From Hymenobacter amundsenii (GTDB taxonomy: Bacteria; Bacteroidota; Bacteroidia; Cytophagales; Hymenobacteraceae), in contig NZ_NIRR01000033.1 of the NCBI RefSeq assembly GCF_002204745.1, positions 1-45,589 of the forward strand: 45,589 bases of DNA, written 5' to 3'. Positions 17,176 through 25,406 of this stretch are shown in pieces. Within the stretch, counting starts at the first letter, position 1. Each line of letters begins with the position of its first letter. Position numbers and translations under genes: made by a program. The notes under the pieces are model-generated. The model was given only the letters and a program-made list of their open reading frames with translations. It did no database searches and was not told the origin of the DNA.

Positions 17176-18639
17176 ATGTCCCAACCGCTGATTACCCTCG
17201 ATTTCCTCGATACGCCCACCCTGCCCACGCCTTCCGTAGACGCCGCCACCCACGAGCACGAGCCCTCGGGTGAGGTGCGCGTGAACCCGGCCACCCGCAC
17301 CGGCCGCTCGCGCAAGCTCTACCTGGAGAGCTACGGCTGCCAGATGAACTTCTCGGACTCCGAAATCGTGTCGAGCATCCTGTTCGACGAAGGGTTTGAT
17401 ACGACGGATTCGCTGGACCAGGCTGACCTGGTGCTGCTCAATACCTGCTCCATCCGCGAGAAGGCCGAGCAGACCGTGCGTATGCGCCTCTCCCAGATCA
17501 ACAGCTACAAAAAGCGCAAGCCCGGCATGCTGGTAGGCGTACTCGGTTGCATGGCTGAGCGTCTGAAAACCCGTTTTCTGGAGGAAGAGAAGCTCGTGGA
17601 CCTCGTAGTTGGTCCCGACGCCTACCGCGACCTGCCCCAGCTTATTGCCCAGGTCGATGGCGGCCAGAAGGCCGTGAACGTGCTGCTGAGCCGTGAGGAA
17701 ACCTATGCCGACATCACGCCGGTGCGCCTGAACAGCAACGGCATTACGGCCTTCATCAGCATCATGCGCGGCTGCGACAACATGTGCTCCTTCTGCGTAG
17801 TACCCTTCACTAGGGGCCGCGAGCGGAGCCGCGACGCCCACAGCATCGTGCGCGAGGCCCGCGAGTTGGTGGCGGCCGGCTACAAGGAAGTAACCCTGCT
17901 GGGCCAGAACGTGGACTCCTATAAGTGGGCTTCCGAGGATGGCACCGAGCACGTCAACTTTGCCCAGCTGCTGGAGCAGGTGGCCCTGGTGAGCCCCGAG
18001 CTGCGGGTGCGCTTCTCCACCTCCCACCCCAAGGACATCACCGACGAGGTGCTGCACACCATGGCCCGGCACGAGAACATCTGCAAATACATCCATCTGC
18101 CGGCCCAGAGCGGCAATTCGCGGGTGCTGGCCCTCATGAACCGCACCTACGACCGGCCCTGGTACGAGGAGCGCGTACAGGCCATCCGCCGCATCTTAGG
18201 CGACGACTGTGCCATCAGCTCTGACATGATTTCGGGCTTCTGCTCCGAAACCGAACAGGAGCACCAGGACACGCTCAGCCTGATGGAATACGTGCGCTAC
18301 GACATGTCCTACATGTTCTTCTACTCGGAGCGCCCCGGCACGCTAGCCGCCCGCAAGCTCGCCGACGACGTACCCCTGGACGTGAAAAAGCGCCGCCTCG
18401 CCGAAGTCATTGCCCTGCAACGACAGCACAGCCAGGAGCGCGGGGCCCGCGGCGTAGGCCAAGTGCATCGCGTGCTGGCCGAGAACTTCTCCAAGCGCAG
18501 CGACGAGCACCTCAGCGGCCGCAACAGCCAGAACCAAGTCGTCATCTTCCCCAAGAAACACTATAAAAAGGGCGACTACGTTGACGTACTCGTACATGAG
18601 TCCACCACGAATACGCTGCTGGGTGAAGCAGTGGAGTAG
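17176..18639 (+). CDS. miaB: tRNA-2-methylthio-N6-dimethylallyladenosine synthase
   Basis: 487 residues. This radical-SAM enzyme converts i6A37 to ms2i6A37 in tRNAs reading UNN codons. Auxiliary-cluster cysteines are in YGCQMNFSDSE, NTCSIREKAEQ and GCMAERLK. The SAM cluster motif is CDNMCSFC, followed by VVPFTRGRERSR. The C-terminal TRAM domain (about 415-480) ends HESTTNTLLGEAV. Residues 1-45 are a polar N-terminal extension before the catalytic domain. It heads the conserved Bacteroidota order miaB - sigma-54 activator - lptE - secG. Its product is the substrate of MiaE (7171). Confidence 0.95.
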   Translation: MSQPLITLDFLDTPTLPTPSVDAATHEHEPSGEVRVNPATRTGRSRKLYLESYGCQMNFSDSEIVSSILFDEGFDTTDSLDQADLVLLNTCSIREKAEQTVRMRLSQINSYKKRKPGMLVGVLGCMAERLKTRFLEEEKLVDLVVGPDAYRDLPQLIAQVDGGQKAVNVLLSREETYADITPVRLNSNGITAFISIMRGCDNMCSFCVVPFTRGRERSRDAHSIVREARELVAAGYKEVTLLGQNVDSYKWASEDGTEHVNFAQLLEQVALVSPELRVRFSTSHPKDITDEVLHTMARHENICKYIHLPAQSGNSRVLALMNRTYDRPWYEERVQAIRRILGDDCAISSDMISGFCSETEQEHQDTLSLMEYVRYDMSYMFFYSERPGTLAARKLADDVPLDVKKRRLAEVIALQRQHSQERGARGVGQVHRVLAENFSKRSDEHLSGRNSQNQVVIFPKKHYKKGDYVDVLVHESTTNTLLGEAVE

Positions 18640-18688
18640 TTGTCAGTTGCTGTCTTGGCGGTAAATATATCACTCCTTCGCTCCGTTT

Positions 18689-19003
18689 ATGCAGCAATAT
18701 CCTCCTTTTCGCTCTCTGTTTATCGATGAAAGTCTGCGGTTAACTTTTGATAAACTTCAGGCATTTTTAGGTGTCGTATTCAATCAGGAAGAAATTGAGC
18801 AGGTATTTTTTGATGCTGAGCACGACCTGGTTTCCTTCAAATACTACACTTTCTATACAGCCAATGGTGTCTTATTTCCTAAATGGGAAGTAACAGGTGC
18901 AGTTGGTGAATATGAGCCAGAAACTCTATTTCTACAGAGCTCTGGCGGATTTGGTAAACGAAAGCACTTTGAGCAATTTTTCTCCGACCGTACGAATACC
19001 TGA
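18689..19003 (+). CDS. Hypothetical protein, AT-rich insertion in the miaB-sigma-54 block
   Basis: 104 residues starting MQQYPPFRSLFIDESLRLTF. It is rich in aromatics (VSFKYYTFYTANGVLFPKWE), with no signal peptide or membrane segment and no family I recognise. The DNA is markedly more AT-rich than its neighbours, and it separates two genes that are usually adjacent in this phylum. It may be a recent acquisition. The small acidic sequence resembles orphan immunity-type proteins only in general character. Confidence 0.6.
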   Translation: MQQYPPFRSLFIDESLRLTFDKLQAFLGVVFNQEEIEQVFFDAEHDLVSFKYYTFYTANGVLFPKWEVTGAVGEYEPETLFLQSSGGFGKRKHFEQFFSDRTNT

Positions 19004-19060
19004 TAACTTATCAAATAAACTACCCTAGCCCTTCGTCTACCCTACGAGAACCCACCGACC

Positions 19061-20386
19061 TTGACACCATCAGAGATTCAGAGTATAAAGCAGCGCTTCG
19101 GTATCATTGGTAATGCTCCCTCGCTGAATTACGCCATTCAGGTGGCGGCGCAGGTGGCCCCAACCGATATGACGGTGCTGATAACGGGCGAAAGCGGCTC
19201 CGGCAAGGAGTCGTTTTCCAAGATTATCCACGCCCTCTCGCCCCGCAAGCACGGGCAGTTCATTGCCATCAATTGCGGAGCCATTCCCGAGGGCACCATC
19301 GACTCGGAGCTATTTGGCCACGAGAAGGGCTCATTTACCGGTGCCCAGGAGGCTCGCAAAGGCTACTTCGAGGTAACCAACGGCGGCACTATCTTCCTCG
19401 ACGAAATCGGAGAAATGCCGCTCGGCACCCAGGCCCGCCTGCTGCGGGTGCTCGAAAATGGCGAGTTTATCCGCGTGGGTTCGAGCAAGGTGCAGAAGAC
19501 CGACGTACGCGTGGTGGCCGCCACCAACGTGAATCTGCTCGACGCCGTGCGCGAAGGTCGCTTCCGCGAAGACCTGTACTACCGCCTCAACACGGTGCCC
19601 ATCACGGTTCCACCATTACGTGACAGAGGCGATGATATCTACCTACTGTTCAGGAAGTTTTCCACTGATTTTTCCGACCGATATCGGGTCAAGCCCATCA
19701 GCCTGACACCCGAGGCGGTCCAGGAATTGCAGCGGTTCCGCTTCCCCGGCAACATCCGCCAACTTAAGAACGTGGCCGAGCAGATGTCGGTGCTGGAGAC
19801 GGACCGCGAGGTGGATGCCCGCCGCCTGCGTGGCTACCTGCCCGCCGACCAGGCCAGTCGCCTGCCCATGCTGGTGCACGCCGCTGGCACGGCCACCGAC
19901 GGGGCCGGCAATAACTACTCCGAGCGCGACCTGCTCTACAAGGTGCTCTTCGACATGCGCCGCGACATGACCGACCTCAAAAAGCTGGTCTTGGACCTGG
20001 CAGGCGGGCAGCGCCCCACCGAAACCCAGGAACTGCTGCGCCAGAACAGCCATCTGTTCAGCGGCAACAGCATGGCCGTGGCCCCCTACGAGGGCCCAAA
20101 TGGCCGGACTATGCGAACTGAGGGCGGCAGCAACGACTACATTCTCCACTCCCGTGACCTGCATGCGGAGGATACCACCGACTATGAGGAAGAGCCGCAG
20201 CGGGTGGAAGACATTCCGCACGAAACGGAGGAAGAAACCCTGAGCCTGGAGGCCAAAGAGAAGGAAATGATTATCAAGGCCCTCAAAAAGCACAACAACA
20301 AGCGCAAGTACGCCGCCCACGACCTGGGTATTTCCGAGCGCACTCTCTACCGCAAACTCAAGCAGTATGACCTGGAACAAGCCTGA
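19061..20386 (+). CDS. Sigma-54-dependent transcriptional activator without receiver domain
   Basis: 441 residues. The AAA+ domain begins almost at the N-terminus (about 15-240): Walker A GESGSGKE, sigma-54 contact loop KGSFTGA (canonical GAFTGA, here Ser for Ala), Walker B GGTIFLDEIGEMPL, and the RFPGNIRQLKN segment. A linker with acidic stretches follows. It ends in a Fis-type HTH (KYAAHDLGISERTLYRKLKQ). No receiver, PAS or GAF domain is present, so control may be by abundance or a partner protein. The start is TTG 19061, the only plausible start before the domain. Its last 20 nt overlap lptE. Targets are unknown; the envelope genes downstream are candidates. Confidence 0.88.
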   Translation: MTPSEIQSIKQRFGIIGNAPSLNYAIQVAAQVAPTDMTVLITGESGSGKESFSKIIHALSPRKHGQFIAINCGAIPEGTIDSELFGHEKGSFTGAQEARKGYFEVTNGGTIFLDEIGEMPLGTQARLLRVLENGEFIRVGSSKVQKTDVRVVAATNVNLLDAVREGRFREDLYYRLNTVPITVPPLRDRGDDIYLLFRKFSTDFSDRYRVKPISLTPEAVQELQRFRFPGNIRQLKNVAEQMSVLETDREVDARRLRGYLPADQASRLPMLVHAAGTATDGAGNNYSERDLLYKVLFDMRRDMTDLKKLVLDLAGGQRPTETQELLRQNSHLFSGNSMAVAPYEGPNGRTMRTEGGSNDYILHSRDLHAEDTTDYEEEPQRVEDIPHETEEETLSLEAKEKEMIIKALKKHNNKRKYAAHDLGISERTLYRKLKQYDLEQA

Positions 20387-21023
20387 TTTTCAGCTATTAG
20401 CGGCTAGCTATTGGCTATTAGCTTTTTGCTGGAGAAGCCTGCAGCAGCTCACATCTACCGCCCAAAAGCTATTAACTGGCGGCTCTCAGTTAGCAGCTTC
20501 ATCCAGAAAAACCATAGCTATCAGCTGTCAGCTACTAGCTATCAGCTCATTTACTGGCTGCAGCGTGTACTCGTTCAGCGGCACCAACATCGATCCGGCG
20601 GTCAAGACCATTTCCATTTCCACCTTCGCCAATAATGCCAACAACGGCCCTTCGTTTCTGGCGCAGCGGTTCACGGAGAATTTCAAGGATTATTTCCAGC
20701 GCAATACCAGCCTCAAACTGGTACCCCGCGATGGTGACTTGCAGTTTGAGGGCCAGATTATTGCCTACGATTTTGCGCCGGCCGCCATTCAGCAGACCAA
20801 CGGTATCGACCAGGCCGGGGCCAACCAGCTCACAATTCAGGTGCGGGTGAAATTCACGAATACCAAAGACCCCAAGCAGGATTTCGAGCAGACCCTGCAA
20901 ACGGCCCGGCCCTTCCCCGCTACCCTCGACATCACGAGCATCAACAACGACCCCACGGCCCTCAATGAGTTGTTTCGCAACCTCATTACCGACGCCTTCA
21001 ACAAATCGGTGGCCAACTGGTAA
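20367..21023 (+). CDS. lptE: LptE-like LPS-assembly lipoprotein
   Basis: 218 residues. The mature part starts at the Cys of FTGCSVYSFSG and continues TNIDPAVKTISISTFANNAN, LAQRFTENFKDYFQRNTSLK and LVPRDGDLQFEGQI, as in the Bacteroidota LptE family that plugs the LptD barrel at the outer membrane. The only standard start in frame before the lipobox is ATG 20367, inside the activator gene. That gives an unusually long 63-residue leader. Much of the leader (QLLAASYWLLAF, AISCQLLAISSF) is encoded by AGCTATTAGC/AGCTATCAGC repeat DNA. The last 16 residues before Cys still look like a usable lipoprotein signal (RKTIAISCQLLAISSFTG). Confidence 0.8.
   Translation: MTWNKPDFQLLAASYWLLAFCWRSLQQLTSTAQKLLTGGSQLAASSRKTIAISCQLLAISSFTGCSVYSFSGTNIDPAVKTISISTFANNANNGPSFLAQRFTENFKDYFQRNTSLKLVPRDGDLQFEGQIIAYDFAPAAIQQTNGIDQAGANQLTIQVRVKFTNTKDPKQDFEQTLQTARPFPATLDITSINNDPTALNELFRNLITDAFNKSVANW
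20391..20545. repeat. AGCTATTAGC-type repeat, family 2, inside the lptE 5' end
   Basis: Repeated and inverted units of AGCTATTAGC, TAGCTATTGGCTATTAGC and AGCTATCAGCTGTCAGC fill the segment from just after the sigma-54 activator stop to the lptE lipobox. The unit is related to the inverted repeat at 40227-40305 (AGCGGTTAGCTAGTGG). It lies within the reading frame of the LptE leader. Confidence 0.65.
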
Positions 21024-21157
21024 TTGGCTTCAGCGTGTGGTTTAATGCCTAAATTGGCGTATTGTTGCACCCTGCGGGCTCTGCCACAGCCCGGCCTTTT
21101 TGCTTATCCGCTCCGCTACCAGCCGTGGCCTCGGAGCTGCTCCTTAGTCTTCATCGC

Positions 21158-22429
21158 ATGACCCGCGCGTCGCTCTTACACATTCTGGATCACGCCAACG
21201 GCATGGCAGAAGCCGAGGTTCGGGAGTTGGAACAGTTAGCCGCCGCGTTTCCGTACTGCCAGACCGCGCATTTACTGCTGGCCAAAGTGGCCCACGATCA
21301 GGGTAGTATGCTGGCTGGCCAGCGTCTGCGCCGGGCCGCCACCTACGCCGCCGACCGCGAACTGCTGCGCCGGCTCTTGGAGTACCCCATAGCCCCGTCG
21401 CCTGCCGCTCCAGCTGAAACCACGCTGCCAGACGCGGCCCAGCCAGACGCGGCTCCCGAGCCCGATGCTTTTGCGGTAGCACTTGCCCCTGCGGCTCCCC
21501 AAGCTCAGCCCGAATCAGCCGAAGCTGCCACCGAAGTAGCAGCCATTGAGCCGGCCACCACTGAATCGGCTGCGGCTTCCGATACTCAGGACCCCGCAAG
21601 ATTTCCTGAAACCGAACCAGGCCCGGCAGTGGCTAATTGGCCGGAACCTGCGCCGGAACGACCAGAAAATGAGGTTCCTGAGACGGCCGAAGAACTAGGT
21701 GACATATCCGCTGGCGAATTTTCTTCGTCGGCTGATGAGCCCGTAGTGTTGTTGGTGGCTACCCCGGATAAAGCTGTGGCTGCCGCTAACAACGACCTGC
21801 TGCCGGCTCTGCCCCCCCCCATCCGGCCGCCGGCGGAAGCGGGTATTTCTCGGTTTGAGTTTGGGCTGGCCGATTCGCGCTTGCCCACTCCCTCTAGCTA
21901 CCGCCTGCCGGGGCTTGACGAGGAGGAGGAATTGCCAGGTGAAGCGGAACCTGCCGAGCAGCCACCCCTCATCACGGCTCCCTTCCGGGCCGATGCTGAG
22001 TTGGGCTACGCCCTCGGGGCTGGGAGCCGGCTTGGGTACGATCTGCGGTCCCGCACCGACGGTTTCACGCTTGACTTACCGTTGGAGGCCTTTTTTGAGC
22101 CCGACGCGTTACTGCTGGCCCACGCCCGCGCCCACCAACCCCGGCCCAAATTCTCGTCGCTCGACCTGATCAACCGTTTTCTTAAGGTGCAGCCCCGCAT
22201 CAAAACGCCCAGTGGCGTGCCGCTACCGGCGACCGAGCAGGCCGATTTGGCGGTGCGCAGCAACAATGCGGCCCCGGCCCTGGCCTCCGAGAGTCTGGCC
22301 AAAATCATGGTCAAGCAGGGTAAAACCGCGAAAGCCATTGAAATTTACGAACGTCTGATGGTGCGGCAGCCCGAAAAAAAGGCGTACTTTGCCGAGCAAA
22401 TCCAACAACTGCAACAACCCCCCGAGTAA
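21158..22429 (+). CDS. Hypothetical protein with acidic low-complexity centre and TPR-like C-terminus
   Basis: 423 residues from ATG 21158 (the frame is open from 21062). The N-terminal 90 residues are helical (LLHILDHANGMAEAEVRELE, FPYCQTAHLLLAKVAHD). The centre (about 95-260) is rich in Pro, Ala and Glu. The C-terminus contains a TPR-like segment, SLAKIMVKQGKTAKAIEIYE, followed by LMVRQPEKKAYFAEQI. No catalytic motif is seen. The stop is immediately followed by the secG ATG with no gap, so they are translationally coupled. Its place between lptE and secG is consistent with a cell-envelope role, which is inference. Confidence 0.7.
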   Translation: MTRASLLHILDHANGMAEAEVRELEQLAAAFPYCQTAHLLLAKVAHDQGSMLAGQRLRRAATYAADRELLRRLLEYPIAPSPAAPAETTLPDAAQPDAAPEPDAFAVALAPAAPQAQPESAEAATEVAAIEPATTESAAASDTQDPARFPETEPGPAVANWPEPAPERPENEVPETAEELGDISAGEFSSSADEPVVLLVATPDKAVAAANNDLLPALPPPIRPPAEAGISRFEFGLADSRLPTPSSYRLPGLDEEEELPGEAEPAEQPPLITAPFRADAELGYALGAGSRLGYDLRSRTDGFTLDLPLEAFFEPDALLLAHARAHQPRPKFSSLDLINRFLKVQPRIKTPSGVPLPATEQADLAVRSNNAAPALASESLAKIMVKQGKTAKAIEIYERLMVRQPEKKAYFAEQIQQLQQPPE

Positions 22430-22804
22430 ATGTACTACGCTCTCATTGGCCTGATTCTTCTCGTTTGCCTGCTCCTCTCCTTGGTTGTGCTGGCCCAAAA
22501 CCCCAAAGGCGGCGGCATTTCCAGCCAGTTTGGCGCGGGCGGAGCTACCCAGATGATGGGGGTAAAGCGCACCGGCGACCTGCTCGAAAAGCTCACCTGG
22601 GGCTTCGCCATCGGCCTAATGGTGCTCAGCCTGGGCTCTTACGTTATCGGCGGACAGGCCCCAACTGGCCCCGTACGCAGCATCAACCAGCAGAAGGCGC
22701 TCGAAACCCGCCTGCCAGCCCAGCCAGCGCCGGCCGCCGCACCGGTTACCCCGGGAGCTACCACTCCAATGGGTGCGCCGGCGGCACCGGCTCCAGCCAA
22801 CTAG
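22430..22804 (+). CDS. secG: Preprotein translocase subunit SecG
   Basis: 124 residues. Two transmembrane segments (about 3-22, LIGLILLVCLLLSLVVLAQN, and 57-76) flank the conserved cytoplasmic loop NPKGGGISSQFGAGGATQMM, typical of SecG, which supports SecYE-dependent export. A 45-residue Pro/Ala-rich tail follows, longer than in E. coli but common in this phylum. It starts directly after the previous stop and is followed by a strong terminator. Confidence 0.93.
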   Translation: MYYALIGLILLVCLLLSLVVLAQNPKGGGISSQFGAGGATQMMGVKRTGDLLEKLTWGFAIGLMVLSLGSYVIGGQAPTGPVRSINQQKALETRLPAQPAPAAAPVTPGATTPMGAPAAPAPAN

Positions 22805-22824
22805 TTTTCGCCTTTTTCGGCGTG

Positions 22825-22866
22825 AAAGCCGGTGGTTTCCTCCTAGAGGAAGCCACCGGCTTTTTG
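22825..22866 (+). terminator. Terminator after secG
   Basis: The 18-nt arms 22825-22842 and 22846-22863 (AAAGCCGGTGG / CCACCGGCTTT, one G-T pair) are followed by a run of T. It closes the miaB-secG block and separates it from groES. Confidence 0.9.
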
Positions 22867-22975
22867 GCGTTTTTAACCGAGTGAGGCTCTCGTACAGAAT
22901 TTAATCTTTATCACTCTACACTTGGGCTACGGGCTGAAGTCCGTGCCACATCCGTGCTGTTTGGGGCTTTGTTCT

Positions 22976-23102
22976 GCCACGGCTGACACGTTTGGGGGGC
23001 AAAACTGACTGAGGATGCGCCGAAATCGTCCATTCTGTCAGGTTTGGGCGGGCTGGCATAGAAGGTGTAGCAGGGCTGACACCACCTAGTTTTCTAGTTT
23101 CA
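22976..23102 (+). promoter_or_regulatory. groES upstream region with repeated CTGNCA motifs
   Basis: CTGCCA (22976), CTGACA (22983), CTGTCA (23035), CTGGCA (23053) and CTGACA (23076) occur in the 155 nt before groES, some 18-23 nt apart. TAGTTTTC and TAGTTTCA (23087-23102) could serve as -7 elements. TGGCA at 23054 looks like a sigma-54 -24 element, but the matching -12 GC is absent. No CIRCE palindrome is present. Heat-shock control by another route is plausible; the motif is unassigned. Confidence 0.35.
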
Positions 23103-23129
23103 TTCAACCTTTCAACCAAAACGTACAAT

Positions 23130-23420
23130 ATGTCGCTTAGCATCAAACCGCTGGCTGACCGCGTTATTATCGCGCCTGCCGCCGCCGAGGAAAAAACCAA
23201 ATCGGGTATCATCATTCCCGACACGGCCAAAGAGAAGCCCCAGCGTGGCGAAGTCGTAGCCGTAGGCGAAGGCAAAGTGGCCGACAACGGCACGACCATC
23301 AAGCCGCAGGTGAAAGTTGGCGACCAGGTACTTTACGGCAAATACGCCGGCACCGAAATCACTGTTGATGGGCAGGATTTGCTCATTATGAAGGAGTCGG
23401 ACATTTTTGCTGTCCTGTAA
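23130..23420 (+). CDS. groES: Co-chaperonin GroES
   Basis: 96 residues, the normal length. It forms the heptameric lid of the GroEL folding chamber in the cytoplasm. IKPLADRVIIAPAAAEEKTK opens the fold, followed by the mobile loop KSGIIIPDTAKEKPQ that contacts GroEL. The end, GQDLLIMKESDIFAVL, is typical. It is followed by groEL after 61 nt with a small hairpin and T run in between. Confidence 0.97.
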   Translation: MSLSIKPLADRVIIAPAAAEEKTKSGIIIPDTAKEKPQRGEVVAVGEGKVADNGTTIKPQVKVGDQVLYGKYAGTEITVDGQDLLIMKESDIFAVL

Positions 23421-23446
23421 GCCCCGCTCCCCGAGCAGGCTTTTTT
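23421..23446 (+). terminator. Possible attenuator between groES and groEL
   Basis: GCC-CC-GCTC-CCC-GAGC-A-GGC (23421-23440) can form a short stem of two helices and is followed by TTTTTT. It looks like a weak intrinsic terminator inside the chaperonin operon and could set the groES:groEL transcript ratio. Confidence 0.4.
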
Positions 23447-23481
23447 CTTTCTCTGAATTCTAAATAATACCCGAAAATAAG

Positions 23482-25125
23482 ATGGCTAAGAACATCCAAT
23501 TCGATACCGAAGGCCGCGACAAGCTGAAACGCGGCGTAGACAAACTGGCGAATGCCGTGAAAGTAACCCTCGGCCCAAAAGGCCGCAACGTGGTTATCGA
23601 CAAGAAATTTGGCGCCCCGAGCATCACCAAGGACGGTGTGACCGTGGCCAAGGAAATTGAGCTGAGCGACCCTGTGGAGAACATGGGCGCCCAACTCGTG
23701 AAAGAAGTAGCCAGCAAAACGGCCGACCAGGCCGGCGACGGCACCACCACGGCTACTGTACTGGCCCAGGCCATCTACGCGGCCGGCTCGAAGAACGTAG
23801 CCGCCGGTGCCAACCCCATGGACCTGAAGCGTGGCATCGACAAGGCTGTACAGGCCGTTGTTGCCAACCTGAAGGCTCAGTCGAAGAAGATTGAGAACTC
23901 CTCGGAAATTGCCCAAGTAGGAGCTATTTCGGCCAACAACGACATGGAAATCGGGCAGATGATTGCCGATGCCATGGACAAAGTAGGCAAGGAAGGCGTG
24001 ATTACCGTGGAAGAAGCCCGCGGCACCGAAACCGAAGTAAAAACGGTGGAAGGCATGCAGTTCGACCGTGGTTACCTCTCCCCTTACTTCGTGACCAACC
24101 CGGAGAAGATGGAGGCCGAGTTCGAGAACCCGTACGTGCTCATCTACGACAAGAAGGTGAGCACCATGAAGGAGCTGCTGCCCGTGCTGGAGCAGGTTGT
24201 TCAGACCGGCAAAGCCCTAGTTATCATTTCCGAAGATGTAGACGGTGAGGCTTTGGCCACGCTGGTTGTAAACAAGCTGCGCGGCTCGCTGAAAATCGCG
24301 GCCGTCAAGGCTCCCGGTTTCGGTGACCGTCGTAAGGCGATGCTCGAAGACATTGCCGTACTGACCGGCGGTACCGTGATTTCGGAAGAGCGTGGCTACA
24401 AGCTCGACGCTGCTACTTTGGAATACCTCGGCCAGGCTGAGAAAATCATCATTGACAAGGACAACACCACGATTGTCAATGGTAAGGGTGAGAAGGCCAC
24501 CATCACGGCCCGCATCAACGAGATTAAGGCCCAGATCGGTACCACGACGTCCGATTACGACAAGGAGAAGCTCCAGGAGCGCCTTGCCAAGTTGTCGGGT
24601 GGTGTGGCCATCCTCTACATTGGTGCTTCTACGGAAGTAGAGATGAAGGAGAAGAAGGACCGCGTAGACGATGCCCTGCACGCCACCCGCGCCGCCGTTG
24701 AGGAAGGCGTGGTACCCGGCGGCGGTGTTGCCCTGGTGCGTGCCCTCGATTCGCTGGACGCAGTTGATACGCTCAACGGCGATGAGCGCACCGGCGTGAA
24801 CATCATCCGCACGGCCCTGGAGGCTCCTTTGCGTACCATCGTGCAGAACGCCGGTGGCGAAGGCTCGGTAGTTGTGCAGAAAGTGCGCGAAGGCAAAGGC
24901 GACTACGGCTATAACGCCCGCGAAGACAAGTACGAAAACCTGATGTCGGCTGGTATTCTGGACCCGACCAAGGTAACGCGCTTGGCCTTGGAGAATGCCG
25001 CTTCGATTGCCGGCCTGCTCCTGACCACCGAATGCGTAATTTCTGATGAGCCCGAGGACGACAAAGGCGGCGCAGCTGCCGGCGGCATGGGCGGCATGGG
25101 TGGCGGCATGGGCGGCATGATGTAA
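23482..25125 (+). CDS. groEL: Chaperonin GroEL
   Basis: 547 residues, full length. This ATP-driven tetradecameric folding machine works with GroES. Visible are TLGPKGRNVVIDKKFGAPSI near the N-terminus, the ATP site DGTTTATVLAQAI, GIDKAVQAVV, the hinge and apical regions, AAVEEGVVPGGGVALVRAL near residue 405, and the flexible Gly/Met tail GGMGGMGGGMGGMM. No anomaly was noticed. It is a single chaperonin operon and is followed by a terminator. Confidence 0.98.
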   Translation: MAKNIQFDTEGRDKLKRGVDKLANAVKVTLGPKGRNVVIDKKFGAPSITKDGVTVAKEIELSDPVENMGAQLVKEVASKTADQAGDGTTTATVLAQAIYAAGSKNVAAGANPMDLKRGIDKAVQAVVANLKAQSKKIENSSEIAQVGAISANNDMEIGQMIADAMDKVGKEGVITVEEARGTETEVKTVEGMQFDRGYLSPYFVTNPEKMEAEFENPYVLIYDKKVSTMKELLPVLEQVVQTGKALVIISEDVDGEALATLVVNKLRGSLKIAAVKAPGFGDRRKAMLEDIAVLTGGTVISEERGYKLDAATLEYLGQAEKIIIDKDNTTIVNGKGEKATITARINEIKAQIGTTTSDYDKEKLQERLAKLSGGVAILYIGASTEVEMKEKKDRVDDALHATRAAVEEGVVPGGGVALVRALDSLDAVDTLNGDERTGVNIIRTALEAPLRTIVQNAGGEGSVVVQKVREGKGDYGYNAREDKYENLMSAGILDPTKVTRLALENAASIAGLLLTTECVISDEPEDDKGGAAAGGMGGMGGGMGGMM

Positions 25126-25197
25126 ATCACTGATTGGCGCTGATTTTTGCGCTGATTAGGCTGATTCAGACGTCATCCGTTCTGATGCTTTAAGTAC

Positions 25198-25236
25198 AAA
25201 AGCCCCGCTGGATTTCGGTCCGGCGGGGCTTTTTGT
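25198..25236 (+). terminator. Terminator after groEL
   Basis: The stem AAAAGCCCCGC / GCGGGGCTTTT (25198-25208 and 25223-25233), extended by a few inner pairs, is followed by TTTTT. It is a classic intrinsic terminator. Confidence 0.92.
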
Positions 25237-25287
25237 GCGTTGAAAGCGTCATTATTTTAAAGCTTAGGCGAAAGGAGGCCGTAAGCT

Positions 25288-25375
25288 TGTAGCGCGAAGC
25301 TCCAGCTTCACGTATTGTTGAACATAATCGTTCAGAAGTCAGCAACGACGCGCGAAGCTGGAGCTTCGCGCTACA
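25288..25375. repeat. Palindromic intergenic repeat, family 1, copy B
   Basis: The left arm TGTAGCGCGAAGCTCCAGC and the right arm GCTGGAGCTTCGCGCTACA are nearly exact inverted copies. Each arm also contains its own small palindrome (GCGAAGCT-nn-AGCTTCGC). The inner part includes GTTGAAC and GTCAGCAACGA. Its right end lies 31 nt before the aldo/keto reductase start; copy C lies 19 nt after that gene. Confidence 0.8.
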
Positions 25376-25406
25376 ACCCTTTTGCGTGAATCCTAAATCG
25401 ATAAAA

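Noticed and set aside
23054..23070. Sigma-54 promoter before groES
   Set aside because: TGGCA fits the -24 element, but the GC dinucleotide expected 12 nt later is GT, so the match is incomplete.
22880..23130. CIRCE operator before groES
   Set aside because: No TTAGCACTC-N9-GAGTGCTAA palindrome can be found.
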